A stretch of DNA of 51,587 nt from Anaerotruncus sp. GTDB lineage: Bacteria > Bacillota > Clostridia > Oscillospirales > Ruminococcaceae. The translations under genes and the position numbers were made by a program. The stretch lies in assembly GCA_021770005.1 (NCBI GenBank), contig JAETRV010000017.1, positions 1 through 51,587 on the forward strand. The letters are read 5' to 3'. Below, in pieces: positions 1 to 8,338 of the stretch. Position 1 is the first letter of the stretch, and each line of letters starts with the position of its first letter. The notes under the pieces were generated by a model. It searched no databases. It worked only from the letters and a program-made list of their open reading frames with translations, and was not told the origin of the DNA.

Positions 1-310
1 CCCGAAGCGCGGCATCCGCCGCGACGCCCCTGCGGGCTGTCTTACGGGTTAGGGGGCAGCGCCCCCTCCCCGTAGGCCCCACCCCGGCAAGACTGAGGCG
101 GTTCGATCCGTTTCTCTACCCAGCTCGCCGAGGGAGTTCTCACAAGAGGGGGGCACTGCCGCCCCTCTTGTGGGGCGCATCCTGCCCGAGCGTCGCGCTT
201 ATGCGCGCTTCGGCGCAGCCGAGCAGCGAGGGCGTTGTTTTGGTCGGGAACCCAAAACAACATGCGTCCAAGAGCCCCCGCCGCCGCGCGCACGCGGCAA
301 AAAGCACCCT
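1..310. repeat. GC-rich intergenic repeat, partial copies
   Basis: No gene is supported here. Bases about 24-90 are the reverse complement of part of the large repeat seen at 5959-6160 and 28826-29024 (shared words include GACGCCCCTGCGGGCTGTC and the run around GTTAGGGGGCAGCGCCCCC). Bases 145-310 hold further hairpins such as GAGGGGGGCACTGCCGCCCCTC. The region lies downstream of spoIIP on the minus strand. Short ORFs here run through palindromes and have no coding signature. Confidence 0.75.
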
Positions 311-332
311 GCAAAAGAGTCTGGACAGAGTC

Positions 333-1619
333 TCACGCCGATTCCATATTGGCATTGAGCAGCTTGGCGAGCGAGTTGCCAACCAGCTCTGCGGAGTAGA
401 TGCTTTCCTCCAAGGTATTGGCATTCGAGCCGATCTCGAGTAGGAGCGACCCGGGGGTCAGATCCATGTTATATTTGCGGTAACAGAAAAAAATCGGGCG
501 GGTGAGCTGGGGGTAATCCTGCTCGATCGCATCCTGAAGGGAGGCCGCAAACCGCAGATTCTGCCGCCACTCGGGGACACCCATCGTACCATCCTCGCAG
601 CCGGTGATAATCATGAGCTGGGCGGCTTTCCTGCCGTCGATCTCGACCACCGGCTTGACGATCAGGTCCGATTCCCGCTGGATTGCGTCCCGATGCACAT
701 CCAGCGCGATCTTGATGGTTGGGTATTTTTCCAGATAGGATTTGATCGTTTCGGCACTGCGCTCATAGGAACCGTTGTAGGAGGGGTAGTCATGCTGGGT
801 GGTGTCATGCACAACCCCGATTCCTGCATCAGACAATACCCGTTCCAACACGTTGCCGATCGCTACCATATTGTTGTGGTTGTCGGTATCCCGCCAGGTA
901 TTCCGGGTGTCATAGATATCACTGTCGTACGGCTCGTAGCTTTCGGTTGCGTGGGTGTGGAAGATGAGCACCTGTGGCGCATCCGTCTGCTCAAGGGTGA
1001 GATTCATCCCCTGCTCCATGATCCCGACGATCTCGTCGTCCGGTTCATCGGTATAGTTGCGCAGCTTGCCCGCGCCATACCGCAGAAGGTTTTTTGCCGT
1101 ACCGGACATATTCTCCTGCAAAAGCGTCCCACGGTATTCCTCGGGGATTTCAGGCGGAGGGTCTTTTGCGGGCGAAGGGTCGGTGACCACCGGCTCCTGT
1201 TCCTCCGGAGGCTGGGCGGGAGCGGGCTGGCTCGAGGCGGGCGGAGGCTCCAAATCAGGGTTTTCCTCCTCCGGCCAGTCGGAGAGATACGGCCCGACCT
1301 CGGACTCGTTCCCCTGTGTCCGGTATTCCTGATCCAGCCTGTCCCGAAAACGGGATTCCAAAAGCTCGATCGAGCCTTCCGGCATATTGACCATCGCGGA
1401 GAGCAGGGCGGCTTGTTCGGGCAGCAAACTCAGATCAAGGGGGGAGACCCGAACCGCTACCAGCGAGAGCGGGATCACAAAAATTGCGGTCATGACCACC
1501 GGGAGATACCGCCGGCGGATACGTCCAGATCGTTTCAGCTTGACCGCCTCCCCACAATAAAGTTCAAAAATCAGATTCCCTATCATCTTATGCGGGATGG
1601 GGCGGAAATTATGCTGCAT
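333..1619 (-). CDS. spoIIP: Stage II sporulation protein P (SpoIIP)
   Basis: SpoIIP is a membrane-anchored peptidoglycan amidase/endopeptidase that works with SpoIID and SpoIIM during septal thinning and forespore engulfment. A single N-terminal membrane segment (about residues 39-58) follows a basic stretch. A proline/glutamate-rich linker (about 115-160) leads to the catalytic domain with the HTHATE motif (221-226), which carries zinc-ligand-type residues. The start is uncertain: the long frame opens at an ATG with no good ribosome binding site, whereas GGGGAGG sits 8 nt before a CTG at 1538 that would begin LKRSGR just before the membrane helix. The gene lies downstream of gpr on the same strand, the gpr-spoIIP order known from Bacillus. 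Confidence 0.93.
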   Translation of the reverse strand: MQHNFRPIPHKMIGNLIFELYCGEAVKLKRSGRIRRRYLPVVMTAIFVIPLSLVAVRVSPLDLSLLPEQAALLSAMVNMPEGSIELLESRFRDRLDQEYRTQGNESEVGPYLSDWPEEENPDLEPPPASSQPAPAQPPEEQEPVVTDPSPAKDPPPEIPEEYRGTLLQENMSGTAKNLLRYGAGKLRNYTDEPDDEIVGIMEQGMNLTLEQTDAPQVLIFHTHATESYEPYDSDIYDTRNTWRDTDNHNNMVAIGNVLERVLSDAGIGVVHDTTQHDYPSYNGSYERSAETIKSYLEKYPTIKIALDVHRDAIQRESDLIVKPVVEIDGRKAAQLMIITGCEDGTMGVPEWRQNLRFAASLQDAIEQDYPQLTRPIFFCYRKYNMDLTPGSLLLEIGSNANTLEESIYSAELVGNSLAKLLNANMESA

Positions 1620-1650
1620 CCTCGGCGCTTCGCCGCGGCGGGGCGCGCCC

Positions 1651-2523
1651 CTAGGAGACCAGGTAGCTGATATCCTCGAGCGAAAGTTGGGGCTGCAATG
1701 CGGCGTTGAGAGCGAGCGAAAGATGCTTGGCGCCCCGCTCGATGATGGCGTCGATGTCGCGCGGGGTGACCATCATGGCGCGCGCCTCCCCGGGGAGGCG
1801 GGATTCGTCCTCACATCCGAGCAGGCCGCAGGCGAGGGTTCCCCCATCAACGACGGTAGGGATGCCCAGAGAAAGGACCGACGTCCCGAGCGACTGCCGG
1901 GAAAGTTCCTTGCGGGCGTTGAGCACCCCCGATCCGGGGGAGATCCCGCTGTCCGAAAGCTGAATGGTGCGCCCGAGCCGTTCCAGGGAACCGGCAGCCA
2001 GCGCGTCGACCGCTACCACCGCCGCCGGGGATAGGTCGCGGACGATCGAGTGGATGATTTCGCCGGTTTCGATGCCGGTCTGACCAAGCACTCCAGGGGC
2101 GATTGCCGCGACCGGCCGCAGCCCCGAGAGTCCGGTCTGTTCGGCGAGCTGGGCCGGGATATGCCGGGTGGCGAGCACCTGACGGACGGTCAGAGGCCCG
2201 AGTGCGTCGGGTGTGATCTGCACATTCCCCAGCCCGACCACCAGAACGGTCCCTTCGGGCGGCAGCATCCGGCGCAGTTCCCCAGCGAGCAGATGGGTGA
2301 CCTCGTCGGCGGGATCGACCGAACCACCGATCGGAGGCATCCCAACGGTGACATACCGCCCGACCGGCTTGCCGAGCTGCCGCGCGGCCTCCTGAGTGGT
2401 GATCTCGACCGCTGTAACCTTCACCCCGTCCTGTTCCCGCTCGGTGCAGGAAACGCCCTCGGGTAGGCGGTCCCAGAACGGCGAAGCCGATTCGACCGCG
2501 AGATCGGTTCTGAAAAGATGCAT
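1651..2523 (-). CDS. gpr: Germination protease GPR
   Basis: GPR is the aspartic-type spore protease (family A25) that degrades small acid-soluble spore proteins at germination. It is made as a zymogen and loses a short N-terminal propeptide. The protein starts MHLFRTDLAVE, resembling family propeptide and maturation regions, and carries VGLGNVQITPDALGP and VAVDALAAGSLERLGRTIQ, blocks typical of GPR. The second in-frame ATG is chosen because GGGGG lies 7 nt upstream of it; the first ATG, 6 nt earlier, touches that site. About 290 aa, slightly shorter than Bacillus GPR. spoIIP follows downstream, so a sporulation-specific two-gene transcript is likely. No clear sigma-G promoter was identified. 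Confidence 0.93.
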   Translation of the reverse strand: MHLFRTDLAVESASPFWDRLPEGVSCTEREQDGVKVTAVEITTQEAARQLGKPVGRYVTVGMPPIGGSVDPADEVTHLLAGELRRMLPPEGTVLVVGLGNVQITPDALGPLTVRQVLATRHIPAQLAEQTGLSGLRPVAAIAPGVLGQTGIETGEIIHSIVRDLSPAAVVAVDALAAGSLERLGRTIQLSDSGISPGSGVLNARKELSRQSLGTSVLSLGIPTVVDGGTLACGLLGCEDESRLPGEARAMMVTPRDIDAIIERGAKHLSLALNAALQPQLSLEDISYLVS

Positions 2524-2559
2524 ACGCATTCCCCCAAACTGTTAAATTTCTGTGTTCGG

Positions 2560-2588
2560 TTGTAAAACCGGGAGGGTTGGTGTATATT
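2560..2588 (+). promoter_or_regulatory. Sigma-A promoter for small membrane protein and alr
   Basis: TTGTAA (2560-2565), a 17-bp spacer, then TATATT (2583-2588). An overlapping TATAAT (2588-2593) is an alternative -10. It lies between divergent gpr and the small ORF at 2639. Confidence 0.55.
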
Positions 2589-2638
2589 ATAATCGAAACA
2601 CTTGAAAGGGAAACCACAAACAAAGGATTGGGGACAAG

Positions 2639-2803
2639 ATGGCAAAACGAAAACTGGGATTGAAACTGCTTGTTGCCGGTACACTGATATTGTTGGTCGC
2701 ACTTCTGCTTTTATTCAATACCAACTCGATCTGGGCGCTGGTGACGCTTGGGGCATCCGTTTTAATCAACGCCGTCGGGCTAACGATGGTGATTGCGAAA
2801 TAA
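2639..2803 (+). CDS. Small two-helix membrane protein, unknown function
   Basis: A 54-residue protein starting MAKRKLGLKL and ending VGLTMVIAK. It is almost entirely two hydrophobic helices (about residues 9-26 and 32-51) joined by a short polar turn, with a basic N-terminus predicted to stay in the cytoplasm. AAAGGATTGGGG precedes the ATG. A sigma-A-like promoter lies just upstream, and the stop is followed after 14 nt by alr, so the two are probably cotranscribed. I do not recognise the family. Reality rests on promoter, spacing and hydrophobic pattern. Confidence 0.6.
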   Translation: MAKRKLGLKLLVAGTLILLVALLLLFNTNSIWALVTLGASVLINAVGLTMVIAK

Positions 2804-2817
2804 AGGAGATTCTTCCG

Positions 2818-4011
2818 ATGGATTATCTACATCGCACATGGGCGGAGATCGATTTGGACTGTATCCGCCACAACTTCCAGGAGCTGAAGAAGCGGCTTTC
2901 GGGGGACTGCCTGACGATGGCGGTCGTCAAGGCGGATGCCTACGGCCACGGGGACGGGTTTGTATCCCGCACATTGCAGGCGGAAGGCGCGGACTGGTTT
3001 GGCGTTTCCAATATCAATGAAGCGATCTCCCTGCGCCGTCAGGAGGTGAAAAAGCCGATCCTGATCCTGGGGTTCACTCCGCCCGAACTGACCGGGGAGC
3101 TAGACCGGCTGAGCCTTTCCCAGACGGTCTATTCGCTTGACTACGCGAAAGCCCTTTCGGAAGCTGCCGCGCGGCAGGGGATACAGGTGGACTGCCACAT
3201 CAAGGTAGATACCGGTATGTCGCGGATCGGGTTTTACGCCCAACGGGGGCAGACTGTGCAGGCCGCGGAGGAGATTGCGCAGGCGTGTGCCCTCCCGGGC
3301 CTTTGCTGCACCGGCATCTTTACCCATTTTGCCTGTGCGGATGAGTACAACCCGGATAGCACCGCCTATACCGAGGGGCAGTTCCGGGCCTTTCAGGAGA
3401 CGCTTGCACTTCTGGAAGCGAAGGGGCTCCGCTTTGCGCTCCGGCACTGCTGCAACAGCGCGGGGGCGCTTGCCTATCCGCAGATGCATCTGGACATGGT
3501 GCGGCTCGGGGTGGTGCTCTACGGGCTGAATCCGTCCGCAGAGTGCGCAGGGATGGCGGACCTGCATCCGGCGATGTCGCTCTATACGACGGTCACAATG
3601 GTGAAGGAGCTGGAACAAGGGGTCGCGGTCAGCTATGGCAGGCGGTACGCGGCAGGCGAAGGGGGGCGGCAGATCGCTTCCATCGCGGTCGGATACGCGG
3701 ATGGATACCGCCGCAGCTTCACCAACCGGGGCCGGGTGCTGCTCCACGGAAGGTACGCCCAGGTGACCGGTTCGGTCTGCATGGATCAGATGATGGTCGA
3801 TGTGACCGGAATCCCAAAGGTACAGCCGGGCGACCGGGTGACGCTGCTCGGTACGGACGGGGAAAACCAGATTACGCTGGATGATTTTGCGGCGGTGAAC
3901 GGGACGATCAACTACGAGGAGTGCTGCCTGATTGGGCGGCGGGTCCCGCGGGTCTACATAGAGGGCGGCAGGGAGACCGCGGTGGTGGATTATGTGATCG
4001 CACCCCTGTAG
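2818..4011 (+). CDS. alr: Alanine racemase
   Basis: PLP-dependent racemase interconverting L- and D-alanine for peptidoglycan. The cofactor lysine is in AVVKADAYGHG (K38). The second catalytic base is the tyrosine in VSYGRRY (Y273). The DTGMSRIGF and GYADGYRRS blocks of the family are present. At 397 aa it has full family length, an N-terminal TIM barrel followed by a beta domain. The start at MDYLHRTWAEI is set by AAAGGAG 8 nt upstream; the frame is open further upstream but that overlaps the small membrane protein. murD follows after a repeat. Confidence 0.96.
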   Translation: MDYLHRTWAEIDLDCIRHNFQELKKRLSGDCLTMAVVKADAYGHGDGFVSRTLQAEGADWFGVSNINEAISLRRQEVKKPILILGFTPPELTGELDRLSLSQTVYSLDYAKALSEAAARQGIQVDCHIKVDTGMSRIGFYAQRGQTVQAAEEIAQACALPGLCCTGIFTHFACADEYNPDSTAYTEGQFRAFQETLALLEAKGLRFALRHCCNSAGALAYPQMHLDMVRLGVVLYGLNPSAECAGMADLHPAMSLYTTVTMVKELEQGVAVSYGRRYAAGEGGRQIASIAVGYADGYRRSFTNRGRVLLHGRYAQVTGSVCMDQMMVDVTGIPKVQPGDRVTLLGTDGENQITLDDFAAVNGTINYEECCLIGRRVPRVYIEGGRETAVVDYVIAPL

Positions 4012-4335
4012 CCCTCTGTGAGAGCCTGTCTAGTATCTAAAGTTTTACGCGATTTTTTTGCTCCGGCCCAAGAGCCGATGCTTCGCGTCGGTTGGCCTAT
4101 GCACGCCGCTGCGGCGGCAGTCAAAAAATCGCGGTTTCCACTGCGAGCGCAGCGAAGCGTTTCGAGCGCAACCCGCCAAAGGCGGGCACTTAGCGCGAGA
4201 TAAGGCAGGGCCTTTGGCCGCGCTTCGCAAAGCGCGGAACACTTTATCCTGAGGAGCGTATTTTTGGAGTGAATTGCCGTCCTTCGGGCGGCAAGAGGGG
4301 GCTTTTTACAAGGAAAAAAGCCCCCCTGATGGAAA
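4012..4335 (-). repeat. Modular palindromic repeat, minus orientation
   Basis: The alr-murD gap (345 bp) is filled by this element. Read on the minus strand it starts with a hairpin GGGGGCTTTTTT/AAAAAGCCCCC (4295-4330), then TTGCCGCC/GGACGGCAA, then GCGCTTTGCGAAGCGC. It ends with a GCGATTTTTTG/CAAAAAAATCGC stem (arms at 4122-4132 and 4049-4060) whose loop contains further hairpins. The outer flank GTAAAACTTT matches copies at 5776, 28790 and 34830. Confidence 0.85.
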
Positions 4336-4357
4336 AAGAAAATTTGGAGGCATGAAT

Positions 4358-5749
4358 ATGGACAGCAGGGTCAAACACTTTTTGGAAGAGATCAAAGGCA
4401 AGCGGGTGACAGTGATCGGGATTGGTGTGAGCCATTCGGACCTGATCTTCCGTCTGAACGACTGGGGCGCAAAGGTCACCGCCTGTGATAAACGCACCCG
4501 GGAGCAGGTAGGGCAGGCGCTTTGCAGCAATTTTGAAGCGCAGGGGATCACCCTGCACCTCGGCCCCGACTATCTGGAAGGGATCGACGCAGACATTGTC
4601 CTGCGCACCCCGGGCATGAAGTTCCACCTTCCGGTGCTGGAAGAACTGCGCAAAAACGGCGTTGCGGTGACCAGCGAGATGGAACTGTTTTTCGACCTTT
4701 GCCCCTGCCGGACCATCGCGGTGACCGGCAGCGACGGCAAGACCACCAGCACCACCCTGATTTCCGAGATCCTGAAAGAGGCGGGATACCGGGTGCATCT
4801 GGGCGGCAACATCGGGCGCGCGTTGCTGCCGGACATTGAGGATGTGCGGGAGAATGATTTTGCGGTGGTGGAGCTCTCGAGCTTCCAGTTGATCTCGATG
4901 CGGCGCAGCCCCGACATCGCGGTCATCACCAACATCACCCCCAACCATCTGGATATGCATAAGGATATGCAGGAATACGTGGACGCGAAGAAGAATATCT
5001 TCCAGCACCAGGGGGCGTTTTCCCGGACGGTGCTGGGCGTAGACAACGATCTCGCCGCGTCGTTCGTGGGGCAGACACGGGGGCAGACGTTCGAGTTTTC
5101 GACCGAGCACCCGGTGCGGTCGGGCGCATACCTCGGTGAGGACGGCGTCCTCTATATGTCGGTCAACGGGGAAGCACAGAAGGTCATCCACGCGAGCGAT
5201 ATCCGCATCCCAGGACGGCACAACATCAAAAACTATCTCGGTGCGATCTGTGCGGTCTGGGGCTATGTGGACCGCGAGGCGATCTACAACGTCGCAACCG
5301 AGTTTGCAGGCGTGGAGCACCGGATCGAGCTGGTGCGGGAGCTGGACGGCGTGAAGTGGTACAACGACTCGATTGCGACCACCCCGACCCGTACCATGGC
5401 GGGGCTGGCAGCGTTTGACCAACGGCTGATCCTTCTGGCGGGTGGCTACGACAAGAAGATTCCGTTTGAACCGCTCGCCCCCAAACTGGCGGAAAAGGTC
5501 AAGCTGCTGATCCTCACCGGTACCACTGCCGACAAGATCGAAGCGGCAGTCAAAGCCTGTGACGGTTACGACCCTGCCCAACTCACCATCCTGAGGGCAA
5601 AGGATTTGGAGGAAGCGGTGCGGATTGCGCGGGAGAAAGCCCAAGCCGGGGACATCGTATCGCTCTCGCCCGCCTGCGCAAGCTACGACGCGTTCCCCAA
5701 TTTCGAGGTGCGCGGACGGTACTATAAGGAGCTGGTGAACGCACTTTGA
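4358..5749 (+). CDS. murD: UDP-N-acetylmuramoylalanine--D-glutamate ligase
   Basis: Cytoplasmic Mur ligase that adds D-glutamate to UDP-MurNAc-L-Ala using ATP. The N-terminal Rossmann-like region has VIGIGVSHSDL. The ATP-binding loop is TGSDGKTTS (residues 123-131). The central domain contains ITNITPNHLDMH, and the C-terminal domain contains YNDSIATTPTRTMAGL and LSPACASYDAFPNFEVRG, all MurD signatures. About 463 aa, normal length. The second ATG (MDSRVKHF) is chosen because GGAGG lies 7 nt upstream; the ATG at 4352 is only 1 nt from it. Most of the upstream gap is repeat sequence, so the promoter is not obvious. Confidence 0.96.
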   Translation: MDSRVKHFLEEIKGKRVTVIGIGVSHSDLIFRLNDWGAKVTACDKRTREQVGQALCSNFEAQGITLHLGPDYLEGIDADIVLRTPGMKFHLPVLEELRKNGVAVTSEMELFFDLCPCRTIAVTGSDGKTTSTTLISEILKEAGYRVHLGGNIGRALLPDIEDVRENDFAVVELSSFQLISMRRSPDIAVITNITPNHLDMHKDMQEYVDAKKNIFQHQGAFSRTVLGVDNDLAASFVGQTRGQTFEFSTEHPVRSGAYLGEDGVLYMSVNGEAQKVIHASDIRIPGRHNIKNYLGAICAVWGYVDREAIYNVATEFAGVEHRIELVRELDGVKWYNDSIATTPTRTMAGLAAFDQRLILLAGGYDKKIPFEPLAPKLAEKVKLLILTGTTADKIEAAVKACDGYDPAQLTILRAKDLEEAVRIAREKAQAGDIVSLSPACASYDAFPNFEVRGRYYKELVNAL

Positions 5750-5775
5750 GGATGGGTTTTCCTCGGTGTTGAAAG

Positions 5776-6280
5776 GGGGCTTTTTCACTTGCAAAAAGCC
5801 CTCTCTTGTCGCTTCGCGGCAATTCACCCGAAAAATGCGCTTCTCAGCGGGACGCGCCGCGCGCCCAGGCAGGTGTTCCGCCGCGTGCGCGCGGCGGCGA
5901 GGGCTCTGCCCCTCGACCCCGCGATTATCTGAAAAAAATCGAGTAACACTTTTGGGTTAAGGAAAAAAGCCGGCCCCAGCTTGCCGGGGTGGGGCTTACG
6001 GGGAGGGGGCGCTGCCCCCTAACCCGTAAGACAGCCCGCAGGGGCGTCGCGCGAAGCGCGCTTCGGGCCGCAAGGTCCGAGAAGCCCCGAGGAGGGCGCT
6101 CTGCGCCCAGACGTTTGGTCTGGGGCCAAACGTCCTGCTGTCCCTTGACCCCGCGATTTTTTACTCCGGCCTAAGAGCCGATCTATGCGCTAAGAGCCGC
6201 CTTCGGCGGTTGCGCTCCGAAACGCTCGCTGCGGCTCGCAGTGCGGCGGCAGTGAAAAAATCGAGTAAAACTTTTGATTT
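5776..6280 (+). repeat. Composite modular repeat between murD and the peptidase operon
   Basis: This fills the 544-bp gap. It opens with GGGGGCTTTTT/AAAAAGCCC (5776-5800), then TTGTCGC/GCGGCAA, a GCGCGC-rich stem, GGGCTCTGCCCC and a GATTATCTGAAAAAAATC stem. The ~200-bp GC-rich cassette follows (5959-6160). Last comes a second stem GCGATTTTTTAC...GTGAAAAAATCG (arms near 6153 and 6252) with hairpins nested in its loop, ending CGAGTAAAACTTTTG immediately before the next gene. Confidence 0.85.
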
Positions 6281-6293
6281 GGAGATACGACAG

Positions 6294-7325
6294 ATGACAA
6301 CATCAGAACTGATTTTAACGCTCGCGGGTGCGCATGGGGTGGCTGGGGCCGAAGGGGAAGCCGCTGGGATTGCCCGCAGGCTTCTTTCCGCATGTGGACC
6401 TTGTGAACAAACCCCGCTTGGCAGCCTGATCTGCCGGGTATGCACCGCGCCGGAGGACAGGCCCCATATCCTGTTTGTGGCGCATATGGATGAGATCGGC
6501 ATGGTGGTGACCCACATCGACGGCAACGGATTCCTGCGGGTAGGCAACTGCGGCGGCGTTGACCGCGCGACCCTGCCCGCGGCACAGGTGCAGGTACACA
6601 CCAAAGACGGGATTCTGGATGGGGTGGTATGCACCATCCCACCCCATCTGAATCCGGACGAGTCGAAAATCCCGAAGATGGAGGAATTCATCATCGACGT
6701 TGGGCTGGATGCGGAAGCCGCGCGGGCGCGGATACAGCTTGGGGACCGTGCTTCGGTGCGGTCGGAGGGATGCGAGCTGCTCAACCGGCGGGTGACCTCC
6801 AAATCTCTGGATGACCGGAGCGGCTGTGCGGCGGTTATTCTCGCGGCGCGCCGCCTGGCGGACTGTGCTCCGCTGGGCTGTTCGGTTTCGGTGGTGCTCT
6901 CGACCCTTGAGGAGGTCGGCGGACAGGGGGCAAAGACCGCGGCCGCGGCGCTGCACCCGACCCACGCCATCGCAGTGGACGTGTCTTTCGGCTATACGCC
7001 CGACACCCCGAAGCATAAATGCGGGGAACTGGGGAAAGGCCCGATGATCGGGATCGCCCCGGTGTTGGATAACCGGATGTTTGAGGACCTGAAGCGCGCG
7101 GCCAAACAGCATGAAATTCCATTTCAGGTCGAGGTGATGGGCGGGGAGACCGGCACCGACGCAGACGCGGTTGCGATAGCGGGAAACGGCGTGCGCACCG
7201 GGATGGTTTCGATCCCGCTCCGGTATATGCATACGCCGGTGGAGGTGGTTGCGGCGGCGGATGTGGAGCTGACCGCCGACCTGCTTGCCGCTTATGTAAT
7301 GGATACGTTTGGAGGGAATGGCTGA
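6294..7325 (+). CDS. M42 family metallopeptidase (first copy)
   Basis: Predicted cytoplasmic di-metal aminopeptidase of family M42 (glutamyl aminopeptidase/FrvX-like). Metal-site motifs are visible: AHMDEIG (His64), SLDDRSGC, STLEEVGGQGA, a VDVSF aspartate and the late RYMHTPVEV histidine. About 343 aa, usual length. The start is the ATG 9 nt after GGAG at 6281; the longer upstream frame is encoded by repeat sequence. Its stop overlaps the ATG of a second M42 gene by one base, so the two are translationally coupled and may form a mixed complex (inference). Confidence 0.9.
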   Translation: MTTSELILTLAGAHGVAGAEGEAAGIARRLLSACGPCEQTPLGSLICRVCTAPEDRPHILFVAHMDEIGMVVTHIDGNGFLRVGNCGGVDRATLPAAQVQVHTKDGILDGVVCTIPPHLNPDESKIPKMEEFIIDVGLDAEAARARIQLGDRASVRSEGCELLNRRVTSKSLDDRSGCAAVILAARRLADCAPLGCSVSVVLSTLEEVGGQGAKTAAAALHPTHAIAVDVSFGYTPDTPKHKCGELGKGPMIGIAPVLDNRMFEDLKRAAKQHEIPFQVEVMGGETGTDADAVAIAGNGVRTGMVSIPLRYMHTPVEVVAAADVELTADLLAAYVMDTFGGNG

Positions 7326-8338
7326 TGGAGTATCAAACATTGAAAACCCTCTGCGGGCTTCCGGGGGTATCCGGGGCGGAGGAACCGGTCCGATATGAGA
7401 TTCTTAAACAGATCGAGGGGCATTGCATCTACCGGGTCGACCCGCTGGGCAACATCCTCGCGTTCAAAAAGGGGCGTCGGGAGCCAGCGCAGCCGATGCT
7501 TTTTTCGGCGCATATGGACGAGGTCGGGCTGATCGTGACCTATATTGAGGAGAGCGGGCTTGTGCGGTTTGCGCCGGTAGGCGGCATCGACCGCCGGGTC
7601 CTGCCGGGAAAAGCGGTGAAAATTGGAGGCATACCGGGCGTGATCGGTTCCAAAGCGGTGCACCTGAAATCCGCAGAGGAAAAGGACAAGGCCCCGGCAT
7701 TGGATGCGCTTTATATTGACATCGGGGCTTGCAGCCGGGAGGAAGCGGAGGAGAAGGTCGCACTAGGGGACCGGGCGGTCTTCTGCGCCCATGATTGCGA
7801 GATGGGGGATGGCTTTCTGCGGGCACGCGCACTTGACGACCGTCTGGGGTGTGCCCTGTTGATCGAGATGCTCCACGGGGAGCTGGAATACGACGCGCAT
7901 TTTGCATTTACAGTGCAGGAGGAGACCGGCGCCACCGGAGCCAAGACAGCCGCGGCGCAGATTGGTGCTAAGATTGGGATTGCGGTGGAGACAACCACCG
8001 CCTGTGACCTTCCGGAGGTCCCGCCGGAAAAGACGGTCTGCGCGCTGAAAAAGGGGCCGGTCCTTTCGTTCATGGATCGGGGGACGGTCTACGACCTTGC
8101 GCTCTACCGGCAGGCGCTTGAAACCGCACAGGAGCAGGGGATTCCCTGCCAGCCTAAAGCGGGGATTTATGGTGGCAACGAGTCCCGTTCGGTGCAGGCT
8201 GCCGGAAACGGGGCGCGGGTACTGGCAGTGTCGGTCCCCTGCCGGTATCTGCACACGCCGTCCTGTGTTGCGCACCGGTCGGACGTGGAGCATACACTCG
8301 CACTGCTACAGGCGCTGAATGGCGCCTTTGGCGGATGA
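7325..8338 (+). CDS. M42 family metallopeptidase (second copy)
   Basis: A paralogue of the preceding gene, with the M42 set AHMDEVG (His63), RALDDRLGC, VQEETGATGAKTA, an AVETTTA aspartate replaced by glutamate-type context, and YLHTPSCV near the end. 337 aa. The EETGATG proton-acceptor region is closer to the family consensus than in the upstream copy. It starts at ATG 7325, overlapping the previous stop, and its own TGA overlaps the next ATG (ATGA). Likely role is peptide degradation in the cytoplasm; the substrate cannot be told from sequence. Confidence 0.9.
   Translation: MEYQTLKTLCGLPGVSGAEEPVRYEILKQIEGHCIYRVDPLGNILAFKKGRREPAQPMLFSAHMDEVGLIVTYIEESGLVRFAPVGGIDRRVLPGKAVKIGGIPGVIGSKAVHLKSAEEKDKAPALDALYIDIGACSREEAEEKVALGDRAVFCAHDCEMGDGFLRARALDDRLGCALLIEMLHGELEYDAHFAFTVQEETGATGAKTAAAQIGAKIGIAVETTTACDLPEVPPEKTVCALKKGPVLSFMDRGTVYDLALYRQALETAQEQGIPCQPKAGIYGGNESRSVQAAGNGARVLAVSVPCRYLHTPSCVAHRSDVEHTLALLQALNGAFGG

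Noticed and set aside
42-443. Several 60-95 codon ORFs at the window start
   Set aside because: They lie in palindromic repeats on both strands and none has a ribosome binding site or family resemblance.
693-1670. 325-codon open frame antisense to spoIIP
   Set aside because: A shadow of the GC-rich coding sequence; the spoIIP frame carries clear motifs.
4244-5827. 527-codon open frame antisense to murD
   Set aside because: It mirrors the third-codon GC bias of murD, has no ribosome binding site or recognisable domain, and extends into repeats at both ends.
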